From positions 59,840,917 through 59,904,916 of the forward strand of contig CM049319.1 of NCBI GenBank assembly GCA_026874595.1: a stretch of DNA of 64,000 nucleotides, read 5' to 3'. Of this stretch, positions 36,619 through 48,725 are shown in pieces; position 1 is the first letter of the stretch; every line of letters begins with the position of its first letter. The notes below the pieces were generated by a model. The model was not told the origin of the DNA and ran no database searches. It was given only the letters and a program-made list of their open reading frames with translations. A program made the position numbers and the translations under genes. The stretch comes from Sipunculus nudus (taxonomy: Eukaryota; Annelida; Sipuncula; Golfingiida; Sipunculidae).

Positions 36619-37044
36619 CTTTGATTGTTTGTGAGGGTTTCAAATTCTCGATATTCGCAAAAGTGAAATTATCGCGAATTGAAACCTTCATGTTTAAGAC
36701 ACAAACAATTATATTTTTTGCCTGATTGGCAGCTAATGTTTGTTATCCTTGCCTGTAATGTCGTAAGTCGTAAGGCAAAAAGATGGATTTTATTAATTTA
36801 AACACAATCTTTAATTTGAATCATAAATCAAATATCTTTATTATAAATAATATCATTATTATTTTAAGTCCTCGGGGAACTTTTAAGATTTTATATACCT
36901 AATACCTAAATTTTACAATACAGTATAGACTTTGTGTAGATTTCTGTTTTGTAAGATCGCAAAAATGAAACCTTGGCGAAAAAATTAAAAAAAAAACGCG
37001 AAAATTGTGAAAATTTAACCCCGCGAATATGAAGCCAACCGCAG
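36619..37044. mobile_element. MITE with CTGNGGTTGGCTT terminal repeats, copy 2
   Basis: The right end GCGAATATGAAGCCAACCGCAG is almost identical to copy 1 at 18733-19161. The left end CTTTGATTGTTTGTGAGGGT is more diverged. TA flanks both ends (36617-36618, 37045-37046). The length (426 bp) and the distribution of CGCGAA words match copy 1. Confidence 0.6.
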
Positions 37045-37702
37045 TAATTGGCTTATATTTTCATTTATATTTCATTAATTATATTCATATTATATAATAA
37101 AAAAGCTATATACACGGTGGCTGATTTGGACATAGAAATAATTATTCATCTCGAGATGTTAAGTCGAGATCTTGAGATGTTATAATTTTTTTTGTGTCTT
37201 AAATCATCCACCGTTATATACAATTTCGAGATCAAACAGGAGGTTAAGCCTTAACATTATTTGCCGGTGAGAACGCTTGATTACAAGTTTGCCCAGTTCT
37301 GAAATTTATTTAAAATATATACTGAAATGTATTACCGACTCGAACTCTAGTACCATGCCGAAATCTACGAGGGAACATTTAAGGTGAAAAAAATGTATAT
37401 AAAATGGGAAATACATCAAGGTATAATCGCTTGACATTTGCAAGTATGACATGTGAAGGAAATGTATGAATGAATGAATGAATGAATAGAAGTTTTTTCT
37501 GAAATAAAAGGCCTCAGGCCCATGGTTCCATAATGAGCATTTGTTAAGAATCATAAAAATTCAACAATAATAAAATGTAACAGCATAACATGAACTAACA
37601 TAACATGCGTTAAAACACAATGTTGTGTCAAAACCCATATTTGCAATTTCTAAACACATGGAAACATTTTGTAATCACATATCTCATTTCATTAAGAGGT
37701 CG

Positions 37703-37703
<1 letters not shown>

Positions 37704-37791
<88 letters not shown>

Positions 37792-37800
37792 TATAATAAT
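37704..37800. repeat. (AAT)n microsatellite
   Basis: About 30 AAT units, then AAAT units. A short (GAAT)n lies nearby at about 37465-37487. Confidence 0.95.
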
Positions 37801-38454
37801 AAATAAATAAATAAGTAAATATATAAACAAGCAGAAGTACAATGCATCAGTTGAAAGCAGTTTATGATTGTAAATGAATAAGTAAGTAAATAATTAAATT
37901 AAATAGATGATAAGGTTTTCAATTCGTCATCTCTCCTGAAAAAGGCATAGTGTGCATAGGTTGCTTATTTCTTTTATTGTATGGGCCTAATTATCTGATA
38001 TGAGGGATGAAAATTTACTTTAATCACAAATGTTATTGATTCTAGAGTCTGTATACAAAGGCGTTTCATGATAAAATTATGCTCATCTTCCAAAATAGCA
38101 TCCCATATCTTAGGCAATATTTAAAATACTTTTAATCACATTGAATATTACTATGCTTTCATTTTTAACTTCTAGATTATGTGATGAACATCAAAGTCTT
38201 GAAAGACATTTCCTAAAGTAAACATTTTGTATAAGTGTTAAATATTTTTCAGTGTTTAATATTAATTTAAAAATTGAATATGTTCTTAAACGTCGATTAT
38301 TAGATATACAGCTCATCAAATCCTGCAATAAAGAATAGTTTAACCTCTGTTTCAATGCTGAAATAAATAATTTAACATCATTTATATTTTTGTTCAATCC
38401 AAACATAGCCAAATCCTTGAGAAAATATTACCTTCGTTATACGTTGTATTAATA

Positions 38455-41220
38455 CCGGTGATAATTACAGGAACCAGGAAGGTGAGGCTCAGGTTATATT
38501 AACAGGTCTCAGGAATTTGAGGCTCAAGTTAAAAAAAAAGGGATCAGGAAATTGAGGCTATAGTTATAATTAGAAGATTAGGAATGTGAGGCTCGGGATA
38601 TAATTACTTGGATCAGGGAATTTGAGGCTCCAGTAATAATTACGGGGATCAGGGAAGTTGAGGCTCCGGTTATTATTACAGGGATCAGGAATGTGAGGTT
38701 CTGGTTATAATTACAGGGATCAGGAATTTAAAGCTCGGGCTATAATAACTTAGATCAAGTTATAATTACAGTGATCAGGAATGCGAGGCTAATGTTAAAA
38801 GAACAGGAATCAGGAAATTGAGACTCAAGTTATAATTAAAGGGATCAGGAATGTGAGGCTCGGTTTAAAATTACGTCGATCAAGAATGTAAGGCACTGGT
38901 TGTAATTACAGGGATCAGGAATGTGAAACTCGGGTTATAACAACTTGGATCAGGAATCTGAGGCTCTTGTTGTAATTACAGGGATCAGGAATGTGAAGCT
39001 CAAGTTAAAATTACAGGGATCCGGGGGTGGCTCGGGTTATAATTACAGGGATCAGAAATTTAAAGCTCGGGCTATAATAACCTAGAGGCTAAAGTTTAAA
39101 GAACAGGGATTAGGAAATTGAGGCTTAAGTTATAATTAAAGGGATCAGGAATATGAGGCGCAAGTTAAAATAACAGGAATTAGGAATTGGAGGCTCGAGT
39201 TTTTATTACAGGGATCAGGAATTTTAAAGCTCGGCCTATAATAAACCAGATCAGGGAATTTCAGGCTCAAGTTATAATTACAGGGATCAGGAATGGGAGG
39301 CTAAAGTTAAAACAACAGGGATCAGGAATGCGAGGCTCGGGTTATAATTACAGGGATCAGGGAATTTTAGGCTCCGGTTATAATTACGGGGATCAAGAAT
39401 GTAAGGCTCTGGTTGTAATTACAGGGATCAGGAATGTTAGGCTCGGGTTATAATAACAGGGATCAGGAATGTGAGGCTCTGGTTATAATAACTTGGATCA
39501 GGGAATTTGAGGCTCAAGTTATAATTACAGGGATCAGGAATGTGATGCTCGGGTTATAATTTCAGGGATAAGGAATGTGAAGCTCAGTTATAATAATTAC
39601 GTTCAGGGAATTTGAGGCTCATGCTATAATTACAGGGATCAGGAAGTTGAGGCTTAAGTTGTAATTACAGGGATCAGGAATTTGAGGCTCCGGTTATAAT
39701 TACAGGGATCAGGAATGTGAGGCTGTGGTTGTTATTACAGGGATTAAGAATGTGAGGCTCGGGTTATAATGACAAAGATAAGGAATTTAAAGCTCAGGCT
39801 ATAATAACTTGGATCAGGAATGTGAGGCTCAAGTTATAATTACAGGGATCAGGAATGCGAGGCTAAAGTTAAAATGAAAGGGATAAGTAATTTGAAGCTC
39901 AAGTTATAATTACAGGGATCAGGAATGTGAGGCTCAAGATATAATTATAGGGACCAGGAATTTGAGGTTTAAGTTATAATTACAGGGATCGATATTTGAG
40001 GCTTAAGCTAAAATAACAGGGATCAGGAATATGAGGCTCAAGTTTTAATTACTTGGATCAGGAATGTGAGGCTCGGGTTATAATTACAGGGATCAGGAAT
40101 GTGAAGCTCAGGTTATAATAACTTTTATCAGGGAATTTGAGGCTCAAGTAATAATACTGGGATCAGGAATTTGAGGCTAAAGTTATAATTACAGGGACCA
40201 GGAATTTGAGGCTCAAGTTAAAATTGCAGGGATTGATATTTGAGGCTTAAGCTATAATTTCAGGGATCAGGAATTTGAGACTCAAGTTGTAATTTCAGGG
40301 ATAAGGAATGGGAGGCTATGGTTATAATTAAAGTTATCAGGAATTTGAGACTCAGTTTATTATATCAGGTATCAGGAATGTGAGGCTCAAAATTACAGGG
40401 ATCGATATTTGAGGCTTAAGCTATAATTACAGGGATCGGGAAGTTGAGGCTAAAGTTGTAATTACAGGGATCAGGAATTTGAGGCTCAATTTATAATTTC
40501 AGGGATCAGGAGTTTAAGGCTCAAGTTAAAATTACAGGGATAAGGAACTTGAGGTTCAAGTTATAATTACAGGGATCAGGAATGTGAGGCCCAAGTTATA
40601 ATTGTAGGGACCAGGAATTTGAGGCTCAAGTTAAAATTACAGGGATCGATATTTGAGGCTTAAGCTATGATTACAGGGATCAGGAATTTGAGACTCAAGT
40701 TGTAATTACAGAGAATAGGAATTTGAGACTCAAGTTATAATTACAGGGATCAGGAATTTGAGGCTCAGTTTATTATTACAGGGATCAGGAATGTAAGGCT
40801 CAAGTTAAAATCACAGGGACCAGGAATTTGAGGCTCAGGTTATAATTACAGGGTTCGATTTTTGAGGCTTAAGTTATAATTGCAGGGATCAGGAATTTCA
40901 GGCTCAAGCTATAATTACAGGGATCATGAATTTGAGGCTCAGGTTATAATGACAGGGTTCGATTTTTGAGGCTTAAGTTATAATTACAGGGATCAGGAAT
41001 TAGAGGTCAAGTTATAAATGCAGGAGCCAGAATTGTGAGGCTAAGGTAATAAGTACATGGATCAGGAATGTGAGGCTCTGGTTATCATAACTTGGATCAG
41101 GGAATGTGAGGCTCCGTTTATAATTACAGGGATCAGGGATTTGAGGCTTAAGTTAAAGTTACAGGGACCAGAAATGTGTGGCCCGGTTTATGAGGAATGA
41201 TCGAGTTTTTTTATTACAGG
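38455..41220 (+). repeat. Large minisatellite, about 79 copies of a 35-bp unit
   Basis: The unit is, in two pieces, GTTATAATTA then CAGGGATCAGGAATTTGAGG then CTCAA. Units vary at several sites (AATGTG for AATTTG, CTCGGG for CTCAAG, TAACTTGG for TTACAGGG). A shorter variant unit with GATCGATATTTGAGGCTTAAG recurs at about 39987, 40229, 40398, 40641, 40851 and 40954, at spacings near multiples of 35, showing higher-order duplication in the right half. Since 35 is not divisible by 3, the frame shifts each unit; open frames across it (e.g. 39187-39453) are by-products. Confidence 0.95.
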
Positions 41221-43420
41221 GAAAAGATAAAGATAAGCTCGGGTTAAAGATAAGAGGTCAGGCGTATAAGTTTAGTAGATATAATTGCAATAACTGTATA
41301 TCAATGACTTGTAAACTTAATTAAGGTAGGAGGTCGGAAGTCAAAAATTTGAAATTGGAACATTGTTGAATACAAGGGGCTTAATAGCCTATTCTAATTC
41401 TAATTTAAGGGACTGGACTTGGAAATTTAAAATACAGATACCAATGAGTACTACTCACGAATAGAGTAAAATAAACAAAGAATATAAAATTATTGTTTTA
41501 ATTACAGGGAATGAGACCATCAGTTCAGCTCAACACACATTCCTTGCCCTATTTTTAGCACGAAATAAAGCCATGCACCTCCTATTATAGGTGCTATCAT
41601 AATTATGAAATAATACATGATGCGGTTTTATAACCTTAGGTCAATGACATTTGCGATAACCACGCAAACGCTGGCCAACATTAATCTTCATGCATTAATC
41701 ATACATCCGCCAAGTGCTGTTATGTTTACTAATCTTGGTTAGTCGGTAGGCTAGTCTGTTAGCAACATTTACGCGTCATTCCTTGTTGTAATTAGACCCC
41801 GCCTTCATTCTGGCGGTCAGTCACTTCCAAGTCCGAGTTATCAAGGTCTGAGTCCAAGTGAGAGCTTAATTCCATTTAAAATTAATCACTGAAATACTGC
41901 TTAAACATGATTTTGAAATATTCATGCAATTCGGGTTTGTCCATTTTTTATTTCATTATTTACAACCCTGTTCGCTGTTAAATACATAATTGTCTGTAAT
42001 TGTAAAATTTCCTACTTTTAATATTTTTGGACCAATTGCAACAATTTTTTTGCAAATCATTATTGGTAGTTTTTTTTTTTCTAAACTGAACATTCAGATT
42101 TACACAATATATATATATATTGTCTTCCACGCAAGCTGAACTTGGTTTGGTATCTTGAGTCCTTGCTTCCGTTTCCGTCATGCAGTTAATGTCCGGTCGA
42201 AGACCATCGTGTCCAAGTCCATGTCCGTGTCTCCGAAAAAGTGGATTCGCCCAAGTCCAGAATCAAGCACTACATCACTGAATAGGACAATTTTAAGAAG
42301 TAAATGATTATGGAAAAGGGAATTAAGGGTGAAACCTCAAATCCAAAAGATTACTGACATGTGCACCACTCTCTTAAACCAATTACAGTCCCTGACCCTT
42401 CCTGAGTATACTCAAGAGTACACACAAATATGAGAAGAATTCAAATCATAACGATATTTAAAAACATAATGAGCCAGAAAAATAACCTATCAAAACAGAA
42501 ATAGAATCTGAAAAATAGCCTCAGACACACCACTAGGTAAAACTTTCAGGAAGAAAAACAAGGTAGTACAACGCTATATGTTTTTATAAGTTCGTTCCAT
42601 ATAGCGCAAACAAATGTCTTATTATAGATTAACTTGTGAAGTCTTTTGAGCTTAACAATTTAACGAGAATGTATACTTCGGCTTAAGAATAAACTTGTTT
42701 ATGATTTGAAAATTAAAAATTCGTTTCACGTCTGAATATTAATTTACCAACTCGGAAGTCAAAATCTCTATAGAAATTATCTCTATTAAAGCACAGATAT
42801 TAGACAGAACAAAAATATAACGGCTGATATTGTGGGGTGAATTCAGCGGGACGGGTTTTCGGGGGATAGCCCCCTCCCCCTGAAACAAAAAAAATATCTT
42901 ATTTGCATTGTTTTCCTCCTGATTTTTTTTTAACACCACTCTCTTGTTTATGTTTTTCCCCCACGTTTCTACCGACTCTCACGCATGGCGTGTTTTGCCA
43001 CCAATATACCGATAGAGTCAATTGTTTTATACATTTACAGAATGTCTCGAGTTTGTATCCTCCACTTGAGCACATGAGCGTACATAAACAGTCCAAACAA
43101 CTGAACTAATATCAATTTGTCATAGATCATGATACGTGAACATGATATAGACACATGATCTGTAAATTCAGGATGAACTTAGATAAACTTTATCAGTGAC
43201 GAGCGCGTGGATAAACAACGGTTGTTCATCCCGACACACAACCAAACGAGACATCCCTGTTTAATCTACACACGTAACTCCGCTTGCACAAGACGTGGCG
43301 AATATAAGTTGCACAGGTAGTCAAATACCTGATGAATAGTGCTCCGGGGGTCAAGGAGGTCACGAGGAGCAATCATTTAGCTAAACGTTTCCTCATGCCG
43401 TGTCCCGTTCCACTCCCCTA
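41221..43420. other. Intergenic stretch, no gene recognised
   Basis: Unique-looking AT-rich sequence with short poly-T and (AT)n runs (about 42106-42120). A GGGGGATAGCCCCCTCCCCC stretch near 42861 may be a remnant of a GC-rich transposon end. Confidence 0.45.
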
Positions 43421-43422
43421 AC

Positions 43423-43432
43423 GGGAAACCCC
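43423..43432. promoter_or_regulatory. NF-kappaB consensus site upstream of IL-17-like gene 1
   Basis: GGGAAACCCC fits GGGRNNYYCC exactly and lies 215 bp upstream of the gene's TATA box. IL-17 family genes are induced through NF-kappaB in animals studied. Use here is inferred. The paralogue has an equivalent site at 53205-53214. Confidence 0.5.
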
Positions 43433-43646
43433 AAACCCTTTGGGGCTTCTGATTATCCAAAACGAGGCTGCTATACTAGCCTATAGGATGGACGAATATT
43501 TTACTATCTTCCTCCAAACGGCCACTCCAAATCCATTCACATATAGCCAACGTGAATAAATATTCTATCTTCCTGGATTTTGCTTGGTTTTTTCCTTCGG
43601 TGGTCTAAACCCCGTCACTCGTAATAATTTTAGCCGCCTGAACTTC

Positions 43647-43654
43647 TATATAAG
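43647..43654 (+). promoter_or_regulatory. TATA box of IL-17-like gene 1
   Basis: TATATAAG lies 100 bp upstream of the micro-exon start codon, so transcription would start near 43677-43682 and leave a 5' UTR of about 65-70 nt. Confidence 0.6.
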
Positions 43655-43746
43655 CATCATGGCACCAGCATTAATCAAACTTACCCAGAAGATACAGGCA
43701 GAATCAAGTTTAAAGCGAGGCAGCTCCACAAATTTTGTATTCCAAA

Positions 43747-45087
43747 ATGAATTGTATGATGGTAAGTTTGAAATCAATATGATTGTATTTCCATTGCTTG
43801 TACATCTGATAGGTAATTTTGCAAAGTTTTCAATATTGAACAATAAAATTTAAACTACATAACGTTTAATATCTCTTGGCTCTTTAGATTTATAGGATAT
43901 CAATAAAATACAATTAAGAGTAAATATTTTAAACATATTTAAATTGTAATTGGTGGTTCGATATTGAAGAAATTTATTAATAATACAAATCATCTTTTAT
44001 TTTCATTATGTCTTTATTATATCCACCTTTATTGTTTCAATATTTAAAAATATTGACAAGATTTATATTAATCCCATTTGCACCATCTTCCGCAAAAATA
44101 TAAATAATATTATATATATTATTAAGTCTCTTAAAGCTCTGTGGACATATATCTGTTCAGGTGAAATCATGTGCATGGAAGAAATCGCACAGTGTCCAAT
44201 ACATGGTTAAGTTTCGCTGAGAGAAACTTATTACAAAGTGGAATTTTTTTTAAAAATCCAGAAAGATAAATTGATGTATTACATAATGTATCACGTGGTC
44301 TCTGCTTGTCTTTACCGGAGACATGAAACCACTCGAAGCCGGTTAATAAGTTAAAAACATGAAGCTCTGTGCCAAATGGTTATATACTTTTATGTTTCAA
44401 TGTGTCAATGTCAGGAAGAAATTAAACACAATTTAACGGACATTAATTTAAGTAAATAATTGCATATTTTACAGAAAAATGTAAATGTATTTTTATTTAT
44501 ATCACTTTCGTGTATTTCTTCAGAAACTTTGCCTCTTCTTTGCCTCCATGGCGGGAATGATGAACGGAAGTATCGGTGCTGCCATCTGCACTGATCCTGA
44601 CGGACCTGTTCTACATCAACAGTGGATCAACACTCATTTTGCAAGCCACGAAGAGCAACATCCATCAAACTACATCCATCCAGCTCTCCGAAGCGCAAAA
44701 GACAGCATGATCGATCAAAGCACAAGAAAATACGCCACCCATACTCCGTTCACGGCTGATTCTGACAAAGAAAAACGGTGCCCAAACCAGCCAAGCCAAG
44801 GAATGAATGACGAATTAGCGCTCAGGTCCACGTGCCCTTGGTATTACGTCACTAACCACGATGAAAACCGTTACCCTAGAGACATGATGGAAGTCGAATG
44901 TGCCTGCAGCGACGCATGCTCGGGAATCACCACAACTTCCGGTCTTGCGCACTGCGAGAAAGCTTACTATAATGTTCCTGTTTTACGGAGAGATACGTGC
45001 AACGAAACAAGCGGCCGTTATACATGGGTGCAAGGCTGGCAACGACTCGCCACTGCATGTGTGTGTGCAATGCGCCAGACCGCGTGA
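43747..45087 (+). CDS. IL17: IL-17-like secreted cytokine, tandem copy 1
   Basis: Two coding exons: 43747-43761 (ATG AAT TGT ATG ATG) and 44524-45087, joined in phase 0 by a GTAAGT donor and a TTTCTTCAG acceptor. The product is 192 residues. Joining completes a signal peptide (MNCMM plus KLCLFFASMAGMM, cleavage near A24-A25). The mature part has ten Cys (27, 91, 109, 131, 133, 137, 149, 164, 184, 186). The IL-17 cystine-knot hallmark is present: STCPWYYVTNHDENRYP (107-123), MMEVECACSDAC (126-137), VPVLRR (156-161) and a C-terminal WQRLATACVC. It would act as an extracellular dimeric ligand of IL-17 receptors, a family expanded in molluscs. Without the micro-exon, exon 2 would start without a proper leader. 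The closest relative is the gene at 53445-56035. Confidence 0.88.
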
Positions 45088-46920
45088 AGATAATACCCAT
45101 AATACTCTAGGTCATTTGCATAATGTTTCTTCCCAGGTTTGGACTATGATCTCATGCTGCTATTAAATCTGCCGTCCGTGCGTGCGTGTGTGTATAGGAA
45201 AGTCCGTATTTTGCTACTTCTGAAGATGAGTGACTTTGCTCACTTCATATAATTGGTTTTACAGGGTATGTTGATCACAATGAGGCGTTTATTTACACTA
45301 TTCATACATGCCAACCTGCCTGAGTTGCAATATAGCCGAAGTACAGAGCGCAAATAGTAAGGTTGCTATCAAACAGTAGTACTTAAACACCGTATTGCCA
45401 AAGATATACACACAGGATTCTAAAGTACTAGTCATGTGTTACTATTTGATCTTTCCCATGCATACATCTGATGGTACATTTTGCTATGCATTATATATAT
45501 TCGGGTAGGCTAGACCATTATGTTTAACTCTAAGGAACTCCAGAAACTAAAATATGGATTTTTTTAGTTTTGTATTTTACCGGGGTACTCAAAATAAGTT
45601 AAATATTACCAACATTTAATAAGGATACAGAATATGGCCAATTTGTTTTAATTGTGAATATAATTTTTTTTATCCATTTATTTTGATAACTGAATGGAAT
45701 AATATTTTACTTTTAATACACTTTATGAATTATTAAAGAGATTAAGGCTTTGGTTGCCATTAGCAACACCACTCCCTTGGACTTCGTATTCATTTAGGGG
45801 GGGGGGGGGATTATCTATGGGGAAACGCAGAATTATAATTTTTTTTTCTATTGCTGTATGTATTTAATCAAGCAGTAGAAGTCCCGGATTATTACGCCTT
45901 TGCTGATATGCACAGTTAAGTTATTTAGAGGAAATATTTATGAATTATTTATTTATTTATTTTTTAATACACTGCATATATTTATCGAGGTACAAGAAAA
46001 TTAAGAGGTCTTCTTTTCCTATTAGTTAAATAATGTTAATCTGTACATGCAATAAGTCAGCTTAAAAACTATATTTCATATCACATTTGTTGCATAATTT
46101 ATTTTATACCAGTACATGATCATTGTATTTTATTCAGAATATTGAGCTAACATATCAAATAAATTTTTTATTTTTCTCTACAACTGACTTTTATTATATT
46201 TTACCTTTATAACCTTTGGGGTTATTAAGTGATTTATTACAGAACGAAGATTTTTAAGTGTTGTCTGTATGTATGTTTGTATATGTATGTTAGTGGTGTG
46301 GCGATTAATCGATTAAATCGATGATTTTATCGTTTTCTTCCAAAATCAAATAAATTGATTGCATTTTTGCATAATGTATGCACATTCAAAGAATCTAATC
46401 CTGTCAGAAATATACGAACACACAGTAGCGAAGAACAGCATCTGCATGACAGGTAAATTTCTTGGAATAAGCACCCAATGACACCCGCTGACATCCCCCC
46501 CCCCCCCCTCCACACACACACACAAACACACAATCCTGGATCCGCGCCTGTTGCGCAGCCAACAGTCGTCCAACCGAAGTCAACCTTGGATGCGGGTGGA
46601 TTGATGGTTTCTTTATGAAAACTGATGTTCATGTCACACTATTAATAAGGTCAATAGTTCAGGTACTAGATTGATAGATTTCAAGGTTATATAGAAAGTA
46701 CATAAAACAATCGATAAATAACGATCATCGGTCGTTTTTATTGTTCCATCAGCGATTATGATTTTAAAACCAATTCCTACCACTACTGCTGTATAACCTA
46801 TTACCCCATACCTACAGCAATTTTTCAATGGACAATATTTACTAAGGTAGGTCTTTACAACATCCCACAGCTTATGCAATATGACTCATATTCCAAATTT
46901 TACAAATTGCTAGGTAAAAA
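45088..46920. other. 3' flank of IL-17-like gene 1 and intergenic DNA
   Basis: The 3' UTR end could not be fixed; ATTAAA near 45163 is the nearest poly(A)-like signal. A right-end hAT-like terminus CCTGGATCCGCGCCTG sits at about 46537-46552 next to a C run and (CA)n, with no matching left end found. Confidence 0.45.
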
Positions 46921-46921
46921 A

Positions 46922-47124
46922 CAGGGGCGGATCCAGGATTTATGAAAAGGGGGGGTCCAACCCAGGAGGACTAATGAAAATCCTAAAAAAAAGGTCATCA
47001 CTTCCGGAAAAGGGGGCGTCCAGCCCGCAAAATTTTGTCTATAAGCCTTTAAAAAAGGTTGTTTCGGGTAAAAAAGGGGGGGTCCGGACCCCCTGGACCC
47101 CCCCCCCCCCTGGATCCGCTTCTG
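46922..47124. mobile_element. hAT-like MITE, complete copy with GC-rich ends
   Basis: The left end CAGGGGCGGATCCAGGATTT and the right end CCTGGATCCGCTTCTG are inverted repeats (reverse complement of the right end is CAGAAGCGGATCCAGG). Inside each end is a G7 or C12-class run, then a non-coding 150-bp core with AACCCAGGAGGACTAAT and CTTCCGGAAAAGGGGG. It sits in A-rich sequence (AAAAAA on both sides), so the target duplication cannot be resolved. Related copies are at 21098 and 21790. Confidence 0.75.
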
Positions 47125-48725
47125 AAAAAATACAAGAGTTCTCTCTTCATTCCCAAGATGGCAGCACAGTCAGGGGCTGCAGTCTCTGACCATCTCATGA
47201 TCCCAGCACTTCGTTATTTAACTTTAGAGTATAACTAGTTTTTTTTATTCATTATTTTGAAAACCAGTTCAGTTTCATCCATAAATAAGACAGATGATGA
47301 TTTTGATATAATAAAGACTTGCTAATCTTTAACTTTAAGATAATTTGTAAATTAATAAGCAACAGTTAAGACAATAGAAGTAACTGAACATCTTGTAATG
47401 TGTGACTCTTGGGGTCACAGTAATGTAAAGATACGGATGGCTTTGATCCCTGGTTCAGAGTAACAAACTGTTTTTTAAATGGTTAACATTCCTAGTAGCC
47501 GACAATCTTAGACCCTTCGAAAAATAATTTGAGATATCTCTGGATTTATGGTGAAATTAGGAAAATGATACACTTTCGGACACCCTTCCCACCATTCCAT
47601 GCAGACAGTCCAAGACGGTTTGTGGAGTGTTTAGGTTAACCTGAAGAAATAACCCATCAAATTAAAGAGGTAACATGGATACCAAATGTTTTTAAATTAA
47701 TAAAATTATTCTTTATCATTGTGCGAAAGGGTAATTTCCTTATCCCAGCCTAGGGCCAGAGCTATCCAATGGTTTAAGAGACAGCATTTGTTCTTGAGCT
47801 CACATGAGTGATCCAGTATGACACATATCCTGGAGGGGGTACACTTGCTGTCTCAGACTACTTCTCTAGTTCCTGGATAAATTCCAATCACTGATTCTAC
47901 ACAACCATTAGGCCAAAAATGGGTGGATTCTCAGAAAGGGTGACTCCCCTTATAATTTTGTTATTCAGTAGAAACCTCGCCGATTGCGAGCTCCAGTCGG
48001 TCTAAAGTTTCTTTCAAGAAAACAGCAAAATACAATTTAAAAAAATTTCGTTTTGCGATCATGTGATTTTACCTGTTTTGCAAAAAAATTATATCATTAT
48101 CATATTGTTCCCTTATCATGTGTATCTTTATCGAAAAATTATGATAACAGCTAAGATAAAGTCTCCCTTCAGCACTGATTTATGAAAAATCCCTGAGAAC
48201 CTATTTTTTTTTTTTTTGCCTGTCAACAACCAAATTGCGCATGCTCCGTATCAGTGCTGGATTTGGTTTGAACATATTTAATTTAACAGAAATACAAAGT
48301 AGCCATTGCCTAATATACATATATACATATAGGCATAAGGTGACATATATGCACGTGAGCGGGCAATAATTAGTGAAGCACGGTGGTACAAACATAGTAT
48401 CATTTAAAACGTTAAGTTTGTGTGATAAACCGAGATATGGCTATGCGTATTTTATCTCTTATAAAGTCTGATGGGGCATTTCTCCCATATAATATGAATT
48501 CTTTTAATTTTTCGTTTTCAGTTTTAGTTGTAGGATCAAGCTTGATAAAGATTTTCTCCATCGTATTTTTCCTCGTCAAATGCTGTTTTAATGAACGTGA
48601 ACGTGAAGATGTCGGATCGGATATATTTACATATTGGGCTGAGCGGGATACAGCTCAAGACTTAAGTACATTCCTTAAGTAGATTTTATTCACTGCAATT
48701 GTTTCAGATCTTCTCCGTTTAAACT
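47125..48725. other. Intergenic stretch, no gene recognised
   Basis: AT-rich sequence. Short open frames (e.g. 48422-48682) show no recognised domain. Confidence 0.45.

Noticed and set aside
39187-39453. Open frame with repeated ITGIRN peptides
   Set aside because: Translation of the 35-bp minisatellite; the frame shifts by one base per unit and no conserved protein results.
38455-41220. CRISPR-like array
   Set aside because: Units are contiguous and diverged with no unique spacers, in a eukaryotic genome; it is a minisatellite.
43584-43853. 89-residue open frame as a separate gene or as IL-17 exon 1 in that frame
   Set aside because: It spans the TATA box and micro-exon of the IL-17-like gene in another frame, and its phase does not fit exon 2.
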